Shown piece by piece: positions 26,004 through 33,998 of a DNA stretch of 42,672 nucleotides. Positions within the stretch are counted from its first letter, which is position 1. Each line of letters opens with the position of its first letter. The position numbers and the translations under genes are program-made. The notes beneath the pieces are model-generated. The model searched no databases, was not told the origin of the DNA, and saw nothing but the letters and a program-made list of their open reading frames with translations. Source of the DNA: CAYXXZ01 sp964469165 (lineage in GTDB: Bacteria; Pseudomonadota; Gammaproteobacteria; Pseudomonadales; Porticoccaceae); NCBI GenBank assembly GCA_964469165.1, contig CAYXXZ010000014.1, positions 1-42,672 on the forward strand, read 5' to 3'.

Positions 26004-26053
26004 GTAGGGGCAATTGCGCGAATCGATAAAGCCGGTTTCGGGAATTGCCCCTG
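26004..26053. repeat. REP-like repeat, long form
   Basis: Arms GTAGGGGCAATT and GAATTGCCCCTGT with the CGATAAAGCCGG insert. It lies between the end of the biosynthetic cluster and parDE and may stop or stabilise transcripts. Confidence 0.8.
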
Positions 26054-26090
26054 TGGAGGCGCGTCATGCACTCGTCGAAAGATATTTCGT

Positions 26091-26113
26091 ATGCTATTTT
26101 ACGCCAATAGTAT
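26091..26113. promoter_or_regulatory. Candidate parDE operator overlapping the -10 box
   Basis: ATGCTATT and AATAGTAT form an inverted repeat (7 of 8 bases) around TTACGCC. The right arm overlaps a -10-like TATGAT (26111-26116). RHH antitoxins normally repress their own promoter through such dyads; binding is inferred. Confidence 0.5.
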
Positions 26114-26140
26114 GATTTATCGGTATGAGAGGGCTGGAGT

Positions 26141-26398
26141 ATGACTACAGTACGCAAGACCATCACGTTGACTGGCCAGCAGAACGATTGGGTCAAGGCA
26201 CGTATCACCAGTGGTGACTTTACCAACGATAGCGAGTACTTCCGCGATTTGATCCGGCGTGATCAGGAGCGTAACGCCGGGATAGCGCAACTTCGCGCTG
26301 CCCTCGTTGAGGGTGAGCAGAGTGGGGTCAGCGAGCGCACACCGGATGACATTCGCGGCGCAGCCAGGGAGAGGCTAAAAGCGGATGGTCGGATATAG
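26141..26398 (+). CDS. parD: ParD-type ribbon-helix-helix antitoxin
   Basis: 85 residues. The N-terminal half is a ribbon-helix-helix DNA-binding domain: RKTITLTGQQNDWVKARI supplies the strand and first helix, and FTNDSEYFRDLIRRDQ the second. The C-terminal half (about 50-85) is charged and probably disordered until it wraps the toxin. A GAGAGGG ribosome site precedes ATG 26141. It overlaps the toxin gene by 14 bases, typical of type II toxin-antitoxin operons. The ParD dimer neutralises ParE and represses the operon. Confidence 0.9.
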   Translation: MTTVRKTITLTGQQNDWVKARITSGDFTNDSEYFRDLIRRDQERNAGIAQLRAALVEGEQSGVSERTPDDIRGAARERLKADGRI

Positions 26399-26693
26399 GC
26401 TCAGTAAACGTGCTGACGAGGACTTTGAGTCCATCTACATGTACGGTGCTCTGACATTCGGTCTGGAGCAAGCTGACGCTTACGCAACGGGTATGCAGGC
26501 TCGCTTTGAACAACTCGCGAATCAACCCTGCTTATATCCTGCCGTTGACCATGTGCGACCTGGCTATCGGTCCAGTGTCTACGGGAGCCACGCCATTTAC
26601 TACCGTATGGTTGATGATGGAGTGCTTATTGTCCGTATTCTGCGCGGCCAGGATGTCGGTACGGCACTGGCGGAAGAGCCTGGGTATGGGTAG
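26385..26693 (+). CDS. parE: ParE/RelE-superfamily toxin
   Basis: 102 residues with the ParE layout: YRLSKRADEDFESIYMYG in the first strand and helix, RFEQLANQPCLYPAVDHVRPGYR in the middle, and HAIYYRMVDDGVLIVRILRGQ in the terminal beta-hairpin. ParE toxins poison DNA gyrase; RelE relatives cut mRNA, and sequence reading alone favours ParE because of the YRSSVYGSHAIYYR block. It overlaps parD. Its TAG stop (26691-26693) is part of the GTAG that begins a REP-like repeat, so the last residues or the stop may have been set by that insertion. Confidence 0.88.
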   Translation: MVGYRLSKRADEDFESIYMYGALTFGLEQADAYATGMQARFEQLANQPCLYPAVDHVRPGYRSSVYGSHAIYYRMVDDGVLIVRILRGQDVGTALAEEPGYG

Positions 26694-26740
26694 GGACAAT
26701 TGCGCGAACCGATAAAGCCGGTTTCGTGAATTGCCCCTAC
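26690..26740. repeat. REP-like repeat, long form, supplying the parE stop codon
   Basis: It begins GTAGGGACAATT, contains GCGCGAACCGATAAAGCCGG and ends AATTGCCCCTAC. Confidence 0.85.
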
Positions 26741-26788
26741 GGAGGCCACGTCACGAAACCGGATTTTGGGGTCGCGAAATCGGATTTG

Positions 26789-26816
26789 GTACGGGCAATT
26801 CACGAATTGCCCGTAC
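26789..26816. repeat. REP-like palindrome, short form
   Basis: Arms GTACGGGCAATT and AATTGCCCGTAC, between parE and the convergent glycosyltransferase gene. Confidence 0.85.
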
Positions 26817-26852
26817 AGGGCAGGTCCAAGTTGCCCCTGCCCGCGCGCATAG

Positions 26853-27572
26853 CTAAGGGTGGATGACGATTGGCTCACTCAGCGTCGAGTAATGCGGCCG
26901 CAAGTTTGTCCCGTGCTGTTTCAACACACTGTAGCGCAAGCCTATCTCCCAGTGGTTGGCCACCATGCGATGAGGGGCTTTGTGCAGCAGGGGAGTAATG
27001 GCCAGGGTATAGGCGATCGGCCCGCTGATGCGCAGAACACCCGTCCGTCCCACGCCATGACTGGAAACACGGTAGCGCATGATATTGGTCAAGACATTGT
27101 TGATGACCGCCTTCAAAAACATATGGCCTGGTGCGGCGATCAGGTGCCATTGCTGAAATTCACCCAAATCGTGGCTGAGCAGTTCGGGGTGATTGCCCCA
27201 GAATTTGTGAGGTTCTCCTTGCGCCGGGGGCCAGAACGACAAAACATAGCGTTCGTTGCTGAGCAGTACGTCATCGAGCGGCCTGTCCATTGCGCTCTTG
27301 ATGTCCAGATACACCCCGCCTTCCCTGTACATCAACAAGTATCGGAAAAGATCCGCCCGCACGGCGCCATATCTGGGATTTATCCGTTGGTATAGCGCCA
27401 GGATATTGGCCTCATAATGCTTGGCGATATAGGCCTCCACCGCATCGTCATCGTAAAATTTCAATGTCCAGCCGGGGTTCAAGGCGCGAATGCGCTCACG
27501 GTTTTCGTGGAGCTCGGTGGGCAGCTCCGCCAGGGATGCATAAGTTTGATGAAGGATTCTGGGAATTGTCAC
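26853..27572 (-). CDS. GT32-type (OCH1-like) glycosyltransferase
   Basis: A 239-residue sugar transferase of the DXD-containing OCH1/capsule type. IPRILHQTY is the usual N-terminus, FYDDDAVEAYIAKHY follows, and AVRADLFRYLLMYREGGVYLDI is the strongly conserved nucleotide-sugar and metal site. The expected D-x-D here reads D-I-K (YLDIKSAM), so the second acid is missing. This may alter metal use, or mean the function has shifted. The start is GTG 27572, two bases after the stop of the upstream GT2 gene, so the two are probably co-translated. No signal peptide or membrane segment is visible, so it should be cytoplasmic. Donor and acceptor are unknown. Confidence 0.8.
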   Translation of the reverse strand: MTIPRILHQTYASLAELPTELHENRERIRALNPGWTLKFYDDDAVEAYIAKHYEANILALYQRINPRYGAVRADLFRYLLMYREGGVYLDIKSAMDRPLDDVLLSNERYVLSFWPPAQGEPHKFWGNHPELLSHDLGEFQQWHLIAAPGHMFLKAVINNVLTNIMRYRVSSHGVGRTGVLRISGPIAYTLAITPLLHKAPHRMVANHWEIGLRYSVLKQHGTNLRPHYSTLSEPIVIHP

Positions 27573-27574
27573 GG

Positions 27575-28399
27575 TTATTGTGCTGGCTGACGGGCTGCGT
27601 TTTTCCGAAGTCCGTAGGTGAAAACAAGATCCGAGCTGGCTTCATTGCCGACATTGCTCGCAACCCTGACCTCTACCGTTGTCGAATTGCGCTCACTATT
27701 GGCGTAGAAGGCTTCGATAGTTCGGGTGATATGTGCCATCAACGCCGTGCGATTGGCAAAATTCATTGGTTTTCCCGTCTCGCGGACGATGTCCCGCTTC
27801 GCCGTCCTGTACATCTCGGTGATGTTGATGCGCTGCCCCCGGTTTTGCAGTGAGCCCAGTTGGCGCAGATTGTCACCGTGTCTGATGGCAGACAGGCAGC
27901 CGTCGGGCAACCACACACACTGGTCGCCCAGGGCCTCCAGTTGTTCGTACAAGTCTACGTCTTCACCGCCCCAGCCACGAAAGGCTTCGTCGTAGCCGCC
28001 GCTCCGGAAGAAGGCTTCCCTGGTGCACAGGAAGGTTCCCCATCCGTTCACGCCCGCGGCTTCGGGAGCGCGGTAATAATGGCTGGCCTGCAACTGATCG
28101 CTGGCCCAACTGCCCAGGTCTCGCTGGAGAAGGATATCGGCATCGACGAAGAACAGCCACTGCCCCGACGCTTGCTGCGCACCGAGATTTCTGGCCCTTG
28201 CCGCACAGAACGAAGGGTCATCGTCCACCTTGATAGACAACACCTTCGGCCAGGCCGAGCGCAGCCACTGGGCCGTGCCTTGTTCACAGCCGTAGTCTAC
28301 GACGATCAACTCTGTGTCTGATTGGGCGGCCATGCCAGGCAACGTCTGGCGCAGGTGCTCCAACCGGTTCTTGCAGGTTGTGATAAGTGAAATCCGCAT
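27575..28399 (-). CDS. GT2-family glycosyltransferase with galactosyltransferase-like C-terminus
   Basis: 274 residues. RISLITTCKNRLEHLRQTLP is the GT-A nucleotide-binding start, FCAARARNLGAQQASGQWLFFVDADIL carries the D-x-D (DAD) metal site, and SGGYDEAFRGWGGEDVDLYEQL is the GGYDExFxGWGxEDxD block shared with chondroitin-polymerase-like and galactosyltransferase 7C domains. All expected acidic residues are present. It is first in a two-gene minus-strand unit with the GT32 gene. It diverges from the plus-strand glycosyltransferase genes across a 179-base spacer that should hold both promoters, though I cannot define them with confidence. Confidence 0.87.
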   Translation of the reverse strand: MRISLITTCKNRLEHLRQTLPGMAAQSDTELIVVDYGCEQGTAQWLRSAWPKVLSIKVDDDPSFCAARARNLGAQQASGQWLFFVDADILLQRDLGSWASDQLQASHYYRAPEAAGVNGWGTFLCTREAFFRSGGYDEAFRGWGGEDVDLYEQLEALGDQCVWLPDGCLSAIRHGDNLRQLGSLQNRGQRINITEMYRTAKRDIVRETGKPMNFANRTALMAHITRTIEAFYANSERNSTTVEVRVASNVGNEASSDLVFTYGLRKNAARQPAQ

Positions 28400-28578
28400 G
28401 TGATTTTTCGAATATTTTTTCTGCGTGGTTTATGGGAAATGGCATCACTGACGGCGTGAAGCGCCATGCTTCGTTCGATGGTAAACTGCCTCGCTTTTAC
28501 AGGCAACGGACAGGACTTGCTGCGGCCAGTCCGCCGATCGCCAAACGGCGATGGGGCGGCGACCATTGATAGAATGAC

Positions 28579-29817
28579 ATGAAAATTCTTTTCGTACACC
28601 AGAACTTTCCCGGCCAATTCATTCATTTGGCCCCCGCGCTTGCTGCAATGCCCGGTGTTTCCGTGACGGCCCTTACCTTGCAGAAGGTCAGAAATCCTGT
28701 CTGGAACGGGGTGAGGATGGTTCCCTACACTCTCCAGCGCGGCACCGCCGCGGATATTCACCCCTGGGTGCTGGACATCGAGAGCAAGGCGATTCGCGCG
28801 GAAGCCTGCTTTCGCAAGGCGCTTGAACTGAAAAGCGAGGGTTATGAGCCGGACATTATCATTGCCCATCCAGGATGGGGAGAGAGCCTGTTCCTGAAGG
28901 AAGTGTGGCCAGGGGCGAAACTGGGTATCTATTGCGAGTTTTATTACCAGCCGGAAGGCGCCGATGTCGGCTTTGACCCGGAATTTCCGGTGACGGACCC
29001 TGGCGGTGTCTGCCGTTTGAAGTTCAAGAATGTCAACAACATGCTCCACTTCGACATTGCCGACGCGGGCATTTCGCCTACTCACTGGCAGGCGAATACC
29101 TTTCCTGAGCCCTTCCGCTCACGCATCAGTGTTATTCACGATGGTATCGATACCGAACATCTCCGGCCCAACGGCAAGGTGGCCATAAAGCTCAACAATG
29201 CCACGCAGCTTCGCAGTGGTGATCCGGTCATCACCTTCGTCAATCGCAACATGGAACCCACGCGGGGGTATCATACCTTCATGCGCGCGCTGCCCGAGAT
29301 CCTGCGGCGCAACCCGCAAGTGCAAGTGTTACTGGTGGGGGGGGATGGCGTGGGTTACGGCCAGAAAGCGCCGCCGGGCACGACTTGGAAGCAAGTATTC
29401 ATCGATGAAGTGCAGTCATCGATCACCGCGGATGACTGGAGACGGGTGCATTTTGTCGGGAAGATTCCCCACGAGCATTTTTTGCGCCTGTTGCAGGTTT
29501 CCTCGGTGCATGTGTACCTGACCTATCCCTTTGTGCTGAGCTGGAGCCTGCTGGAAGCCATGAGCACGGGGTGCGCCATCGTCGGTAGCGATACGGCGCC
29601 TCTCCATGAGGCCATTGTCGACGGCGAGACGGGCAGACTGGTGAATTTTTTTGATCCTGCCGCGCTGGCAGGGCAGATTACCGGCCTGCTGAATGAACCG
29701 GATGAGCGGAAACGCCTGGGGGCGAATGCCAGGGCGTTTGCTCAGGCCAATTATGATTTGAAGAAAATCTGCCTGCCCCGCCAGCTCGAATGGGTGAACA
29801 GCCTGAGAGCCTTGTAA
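28579..29817 (+). CDS. GT4-type glycosyltransferase
   Basis: 412 residues with a two-domain GT-B fold. KILFVHQNFPGQFIHLAPAL opens the acceptor domain. ISVIHDGIDTEHLRPNG and VITFVNRNMEPTRGYHTFMRALP mark the linker and start of the donor domain. LTYPFVLSWSLLEAMSTGCAIVGSDTAPLHEAI is the donor-binding region. The usual E-x7-E has only its second glutamate; phenylalanine is at the first position. The same PFVLSW variant is familiar in a GT4 subgroup, so the enzyme may still be active. Its 3' end slightly precedes the next glycosyltransferase, which starts about 29 bases after its stop. Confidence 0.85.
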   Translation: MKILFVHQNFPGQFIHLAPALAAMPGVSVTALTLQKVRNPVWNGVRMVPYTLQRGTAADIHPWVLDIESKAIRAEACFRKALELKSEGYEPDIIIAHPGWGESLFLKEVWPGAKLGIYCEFYYQPEGADVGFDPEFPVTDPGGVCRLKFKNVNNMLHFDIADAGISPTHWQANTFPEPFRSRISVIHDGIDTEHLRPNGKVAIKLNNATQLRSGDPVITFVNRNMEPTRGYHTFMRALPEILRRNPQVQVLLVGGDGVGYGQKAPPGTTWKQVFIDEVQSSITADDWRRVHFVGKIPHEHFLRLLQVSSVHVYLTYPFVLSWSLLEAMSTGCAIVGSDTAPLHEAIVDGETGRLVNFFDPAALAGQITGLLNEPDERKRLGANARAFAQANYDLKKICLPRQLEWVNSLRAL

Positions 29818-29846
29818 GTCCCATTGAAATCATTGAGGAAAATGTC

Positions 29847-31532
29847 TTGACTGCTGCCATCTATTTTCATCCGGAAGGGTACAGTACCAGCGGCCCCCGG
29901 CTGATGGGGCGCAACGCTGCTGGCGAGTCATTTTTGCGGGGATTCCTGCAATATAGCCGGACGGACACCTTTTGGGCGCAAGTGCCCCGCAAGGACTTTG
30001 GTCCGCTCTTTGCGCAGGCGGTGCGTGCCGCTGGACGCACCGAGCCGGTAAGAGTGGTGGATGACACCAGTCTTGCCGGTTTGCAGCGGCCTGGGGCCGT
30101 TTACCATCCTGGCCCCGGGATTGGCCAGCAGGCCTGGATCCGGTCGGTATTCGGTCATGGCCGCTGGAGCCTTTGCGGAATCACCCATACCACCTCCAGC
30201 GCGGGGGCAATGGACTCCATTACTGAATTGTTGACGGCGCCGGTACAACCCTGGGATGCGGTGATATGTACCAGTCGCGCTGTGAAGAACAACGTCAGCC
30301 GGGTACTGGGCGCGCAGGCAGAGTACCTGGCGAGCCGTTTCGGCGTGCGGCGGATGCCTGAAATCCAGTTGCCGGTGATTCCTCTGGGGATTCATACAAA
30401 GGATTTTGTTTTCTCCGACCCGGAGAAGGTTGCCGCCCGCAAAGCCATTGGCGCGGATGCCGACACCCTGGTGGTGCTGTTCATGGGTCGCTTGTCGTTT
30501 CATGCCAAGGCACATCCGCTGGCTATGTATCAGGCCCTGGAGCAAGCTGCGGCAAGTCTTCCCGAAGGGAAAAAAGTGGTGCTGGTGGAGTGTGGCTGGC
30601 ACGGCAATGGCGACATTGCCCGCGCCTTCAACGATGCCGCGGCGCTTGCCTGCCCATCGGTGCGGGTCGTCAATCTCGATGGTCGCAAGGCGGATGAGAG
30701 GAAAACTGCCTGGGCGGGCGCGGACATATTCTGCTCGTTGTCGGACAATATTCAGGAAACCTTCGGCATTGTTCCCATCGAGGCAATGGCAGCGGGTCTG
30801 CCCGTGGTGGTCAGTGATTGGGATGGCTACAAGGATACGGTGCGCGATGGCATCGAGGGCTTCAGGATCCCGACGTTGATGCCGGGTGCCGGCGCGGGCC
30901 GGGATCTGGCATTGCGCCATGCTCTGGGTATCGATACCTATGATATGTATTGTGGCCATACCTGTTCCCTGATCGCGGTGGATATCGAGGCGGCAGCTCA
31001 CGCGTTCGCGCAGCTTTTTGCCTCTGCCGGGCTGCGCCGGAAAATGGCTGAGGCCGGGCTGCGACGGGCGCGGGAAATATACGATTGGTCAGTCATCATT
31101 CCTCAATACGAGGATCTCTGGGAGCGGCAGGCACGGCAGCGGGCCGAGGGCGCGGCGAAGATCAGGCCGTTGGCGGCGCCTTGGCCGGCACGTATGGATC
31201 CCTTTGCGGGGTTCGCCGCGTATCCCACCCGAACCCTTACCCGTGACTCCGTGCTCGAGCTGGCCGACTCCGATGTGGACGCCGCTATCGCACGAGTCAG
31301 ACGGCTCCGGCGGTTGAAGATGGTGGATTTTGCCGTCTATGTTTTGCCGGAAGATAGCGACGTCGAAATCATGCTCCGGGGCTTGGACGAGGGGCCGAAA
31401 GCTGTAGCACTGTTGCTTGGACAAAGCGTTGAAAACCGGCCACGCCATTATTTCAGAGCCTTGGCCTGGCTGGTCAAACTCGGCGTGGTGAGGGTGGTGG
31501 CGATGGCGTCGGACTCCAGTGCCGGGGACTGA
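29847..31532 (+). CDS. GT4-type glycosyltransferase, extended form
   Basis: 561 residues from TTG 29847. GAGGAA (29835-29840) lies six bases before this codon, and the protein then starts TAAIYFHPEGYSTSGPRLMG; an in-frame ATG at 29790 would overlap the previous gene and has no ribosome site. The GT-B core has IPLGIHTKDFVFSDPEK, LVVLFMGRLSFHAKAHPLAMYQAL and a complete E-x7-E in QETFGIVPIEAMAAGLPVVVSD. A C-terminal extension of about 120 residues after EDLWERQARQ does not resemble a glycosyltransferase and is unassigned. It is followed 3 bases later by the GT1-like gene, so the plus-strand transferases form one operon. Confidence 0.83.
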   Translation: MTAAIYFHPEGYSTSGPRLMGRNAAGESFLRGFLQYSRTDTFWAQVPRKDFGPLFAQAVRAAGRTEPVRVVDDTSLAGLQRPGAVYHPGPGIGQQAWIRSVFGHGRWSLCGITHTTSSAGAMDSITELLTAPVQPWDAVICTSRAVKNNVSRVLGAQAEYLASRFGVRRMPEIQLPVIPLGIHTKDFVFSDPEKVAARKAIGADADTLVVLFMGRLSFHAKAHPLAMYQALEQAAASLPEGKKVVLVECGWHGNGDIARAFNDAAALACPSVRVVNLDGRKADERKTAWAGADIFCSLSDNIQETFGIVPIEAMAAGLPVVVSDWDGYKDTVRDGIEGFRIPTLMPGAGAGRDLALRHALGIDTYDMYCGHTCSLIAVDIEAAAHAFAQLFASAGLRRKMAEAGLRRAREIYDWSVIIPQYEDLWERQARQRAEGAAKIRPLAAPWPARMDPFAGFAAYPTRTLTRDSVLELADSDVDAAIARVRRLRRLKMVDFAVYVLPEDSDVEIMLRGLDEGPKAVALLLGQSVENRPRHYFRALAWLVKLGVVRVVAMASDSSAGD

Positions 31533-31535
31533 TTA

Positions 31536-32735
31536 ATGGCAAGGGTTCTCTGCGCTTGGGAGATGGGCTCCGCACTCGGCCATCTGGTCAACCTGAAGCC
31601 CTTTGTGGATGCCGCGCTCAAGGCCGGTCACCAGGTGACCCTGGCAGCCAAGGAATTGCAGAACATCGGCACCGTAATGAGGGGCTATCCGATAACTGTT
31701 TTTCAGGCGCCTTATCTGCACCGCCAGCCCAGGAAAATCTATCCGCAACTGATGTCCTATTCCCAATTGATACTCCAGCGGTTTGAAACCGTTGATGAGC
31801 TGGAAATTCTGTGCCGTGCCTGGGACGGGATTTTCGGCGAGGTGAAGCCTGATCTGGTGATTTACGATTTTGCGCCCTCTGCGATGATTGCCAGCCTGCA
31901 CAGGCCCTGGCAAAAGTGGATCACGGGTAACGGATTCCTGGTGCCGCGAACGGACCTTCCTTATCTGGGGCTTTTCCCCAGGGTGCCCAAGACGCCGGAT
32001 AACGAGCACCAGCTGCGTCATGGTGATGCGCGGTTATTGACGACGGTAAACGCTGTGCTGGCTCGGAGAGGGCTTTCCGCCATTGCTGATGTGCGTGACA
32101 TCATTACCCGGTCGGACCGACGTTTGTTGTTGACCTTGCCGGAACTGGATCATGGTGGAGTCCGTCAGGCAGAAGAATACCTGGGTGTTGCCAAGCAACT
32201 GCCAGGGAGGGAGGCCGTGTGGCCTGCGTATGGTGACTGCAGGGTTTTTGCCTATCTGGCGGCATTCCCGATGCTTGAGTCGATGCTGGAAAAACTGTCG
32301 GGAGCGGAATTTTCTACGCTGATTTACAGCCGTGATATCAACGATGGCGTGAAAAGCCGTTTTCCGCAGATCCGGTTTGTTGATCAACCGGTGGATATGG
32401 AGGCGGTAGCGGAACAGGCTGATATGGTGGTCAACATGGCCGGCCACACCACCAGTGCTCAGTGTTTCATGGCGGGTATTCCCCAATTGATGATCCCGCT
32501 TCGCCAGGAACAGTTTTACTTGGCCAGCAGGGTTGCGGCACAGGGGTATGGCGTTGTACTGGGAAAAGATATGAAGCACCTCGATGCTGCGATGAACAGC
32601 ATTCTGGCGCTGGCAAGGGCGGGGAGGAGGCCCTTCGATTCCCGGCGGCGCGCGTTACTGAGCGGAGCACTACTCGAACAGCGCCTTGCGCAATTGTTTG
32701 CCACGTTGCAGCCGGCTCCCTCCGATGATGGTTGA
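31536..32735 (+). CDS. GT1/MurG-like GT-B glycosyltransferase
   Basis: 399 residues. ARVLCAWEMGSALGHLVNLKPFVDAA resembles the N-terminal loop of UGT/MurG enzymes (G-x-GH). PDLVIYDFAPSA is the usual acceptor-domain strand. VDMEAVAEQADMVVNMAGHTTSAQCFMAGIPQLMIPLRQEQF is the donor-site block, equivalent to the H-G-G-x-x-T...P...D-Q motif, with NMAGHTT in place of HGG. Substitution there makes the donor uncertain. It is the last gene of the glycosyltransferase operon. A decayed REP-like repeat follows its stop codon. Confidence 0.75.
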   Translation: MARVLCAWEMGSALGHLVNLKPFVDAALKAGHQVTLAAKELQNIGTVMRGYPITVFQAPYLHRQPRKIYPQLMSYSQLILQRFETVDELEILCRAWDGIFGEVKPDLVIYDFAPSAMIASLHRPWQKWITGNGFLVPRTDLPYLGLFPRVPKTPDNEHQLRHGDARLLTTVNAVLARRGLSAIADVRDIITRSDRRLLLTLPELDHGGVRQAEEYLGVAKQLPGREAVWPAYGDCRVFAYLAAFPMLESMLEKLSGAEFSTLIYSRDINDGVKSRFPQIRFVDQPVDMEAVAEQADMVVNMAGHTTSAQCFMAGIPQLMIPLRQEQFYLASRVAAQGYGVVLGKDMKHLDAAMNSILALARAGRRPFDSRRRALLSGALLEQRLAQLFATLQPAPSDDG

Positions 32736-32740
32736 TGCGC

Positions 32741-32764
32741 AGGGACAATTCACGAATTACCCCG
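32741..32764. repeat. Decayed REP-like palindrome
   Basis: AGGGACAATTCACGAATTACCCC matches the short form with several changes. The 183-base spacer here otherwise holds the promoter at 32804. Confidence 0.55.
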
Positions 32765-32803
32765 GCGGCCATCGATGGTAGCTTGGGGCGCGGCTATTGG
32801 CGT

Positions 32804-32832
32804 TTGTCTAACGTGGACGTAAAGGATAGAAT
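32804..32832 (+). promoter_or_regulatory. Sigma-70-like promoter for the small gene at 32919
   Basis: TTGTCT (32804-32809) and TAGAAT (32827-32832) are separated by exactly 17 bases. The transcript start is expected near 32839. Confidence 0.5.
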
Positions 32833-32918
32833 TGTGCACCTCAATCAGTGGGTCTGCAGATGCTCTCGGGCCAGATTGCTGTGTATTCATCAAATGCGAA
32901 ACCAGGAAGAGAAGTAAA

Positions 32919-33131
32919 ATGGCAGTTACGAAACCTGAAACCGAGCAAACTATCACTATCGACGGCAACAGTTATGTCATTGCCGATCTCAGTGATACGG
33001 CCAAGTCCCAGCTTGCCAACATCCGTTATGTAGAGCGGGAGATTGAAGAAACAAAAAACAAAATGGCGGTTCTACAGGCTGCGCGCCAGTATTATGCCGG
33101 CATCCTCGGTAAGGAATTGCCATCCAAGTAA
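32919..33131 (+). CDS. Small uncharacterised protein (DUF6447-like)
   Basis: 70 residues. An N-terminal beta segment (EQTITIDGNSYVIADLSDTAKSQL) is followed by one long charged helix (YVEREIEETKNKMAVLQAARQYYAGILG), probably a coiled coil. The pattern recalls DUF6447, a family of unknown function; this is a memory-based match. ATG 32919 follows a GGAAGAGAAG ribosome site; upstream in-frame codons encode unlikely sequence. There is no signal peptide or membrane segment. It has its own promoter and precedes another unknown gene and the type I exporter, so it may be an accessory factor for RTX export or chaperoning, which is inference. Confidence 0.7.
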   Translation: MAVTKPETEQTITIDGNSYVIADLSDTAKSQLANIRYVEREIEETKNKMAVLQAARQYYAGILGKELPSK

Positions 33132-33220
33132 CTGTCGACAGTGCCTGTTGATATGGATTGGGTGAGATGTCGTGTCTGTGCAGAAGACAGGTTTGTAGTT
33201 GTGTTGGAGGTGCCTTCGCA

Positions 33221-33766
33221 GTGACATCACAACGGGAAAATCTCTTGAGGCTTCACAAGGTTACCCTGAGATACAGCAAGGTTGAAGACAGAGTGCGCAT
33301 GGATGCGCAGACAGAAGCGGGGGAGGTTGTGGCCTTTTGGCTGACGCAGCGGCTGTGTCGTGAGCTGATATCTCCCTTTGTCACATATTTTAATAATGCT
33401 GATGTGGCTTGTACCAGTGCATCGCCACAGAGCATTTCCGCTGTACAGGGGTTTTTGCACCACGAGGCGAAAGTTCACAAGAAGCGAGCGCTTCCCGTTG
33501 CCCGGGAGAAGGCGGTGCGGGTGGTTCTACCCAGCAGGGCACAGGTGCGGACTTCCAGTAAAGTCATTCAGATCGCATTGCCGTTACAGGAAAATACCAT
33601 GGCGGTACTGGCCATGAGGCCAGATGAAGCGCGCCAGTGGCTGGATATACTCTATCAGCAATACCGCAGGGCGGAGTGGCCGCTGGATATTTGGCCACAA
33701 TGGATTCGGTCTGTACCCTCTGCGGATATTTCACAGGTTGCGACCCCGGGAGAGAGAGTGCATTGA
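33221..33766 (+). CDS. Uncharacterised protein upstream of the type I exporter
   Basis: 181 residues from GTG 33221, chosen because GGAGGT (33206-33211) lies about 10 bases upstream; starts at 33158 or 33167 would add a Cys-rich, non-conserved-looking leader. The N-terminal part (LLRLHKVTLRYSKVEDRVRMDAQTEAGEVVAFWLTQRL) reads as beta strands then a helix. A variable charged middle (HHEAKVHKKRALPVAREKAV) and a second beta/helix block (RPDEARQWLDILYQQYRRAEWP) follow. There is no signal peptide, transmembrane segment or known catalytic motif. It lies 89 bases after the small DUF6447-like gene and 232 bases before the exporter ATPase, from which it is separated by a CRP-like box. Confidence 0.65.
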   Translation: MTSQRENLLRLHKVTLRYSKVEDRVRMDAQTEAGEVVAFWLTQRLCRELISPFVTYFNNADVACTSASPQSISAVQGFLHHEAKVHKKRALPVAREKAVRVVLPSRAQVRTSSKVIQIALPLQENTMAVLAMRPDEARQWLDILYQQYRRAEWPLDIWPQWIRSVPSADISQVATPGERVH

Positions 33767-33857
33767 CCTGTCCTCGCCCTTTGGTTGAGCCCAGGGAGCC
33801 CAGGGAGGTATGCAGCCAATGAAAGCGAAGTGTCTGGAAGCTCCTGGCAGGTTTTTG

Positions 33858-33873
33858 TGTGAACCAGTTCACA
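33858..33873. promoter_or_regulatory. CRP-like operator of the type I secretion operon
   Basis: TGTGAACCAGTTCACA is a perfect TGTGA-N6-TCACA dyad with symmetric inner bases as well. An outer inverted repeat CCTGGCAG (33843-33850) / CTGCCAGG (33878-33885) surrounds it. The centre is about 67 bases before the start expected from the -10-like TAAAAT at 33921-33926. CRP binding is inferred. Confidence 0.7.
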
Positions 33874-33920
33874 GATTCTGCCAGGCGGCGGGCTTGAAAG
33901 ACTTTCAGGCATTGATTTGG

Positions 33921-33926
33921 TAAAAT
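33921..33926 (+). promoter_or_regulatory. -10 box of the type I secretion operon
   Basis: TAAAAT, with no well-spaced -35 box (TTGAAA at 33894 is 21 bases away). This is consistent with activator dependence. Confidence 0.4.
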
Positions 33927-33998
33927 TTGCACCCACTTTATCGAATACCAGCAGGCCCCGTGTGGCCTGTTGTCGTTTTCAGACACGGACACGAGCTC

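Noticed and set aside
33829..33926. A 33-codon frame just upstream of the exporter
   Set aside because: It runs across the CRP-like box into the -10 box, is not similar to anything I recognise and is better explained as promoter sequence.
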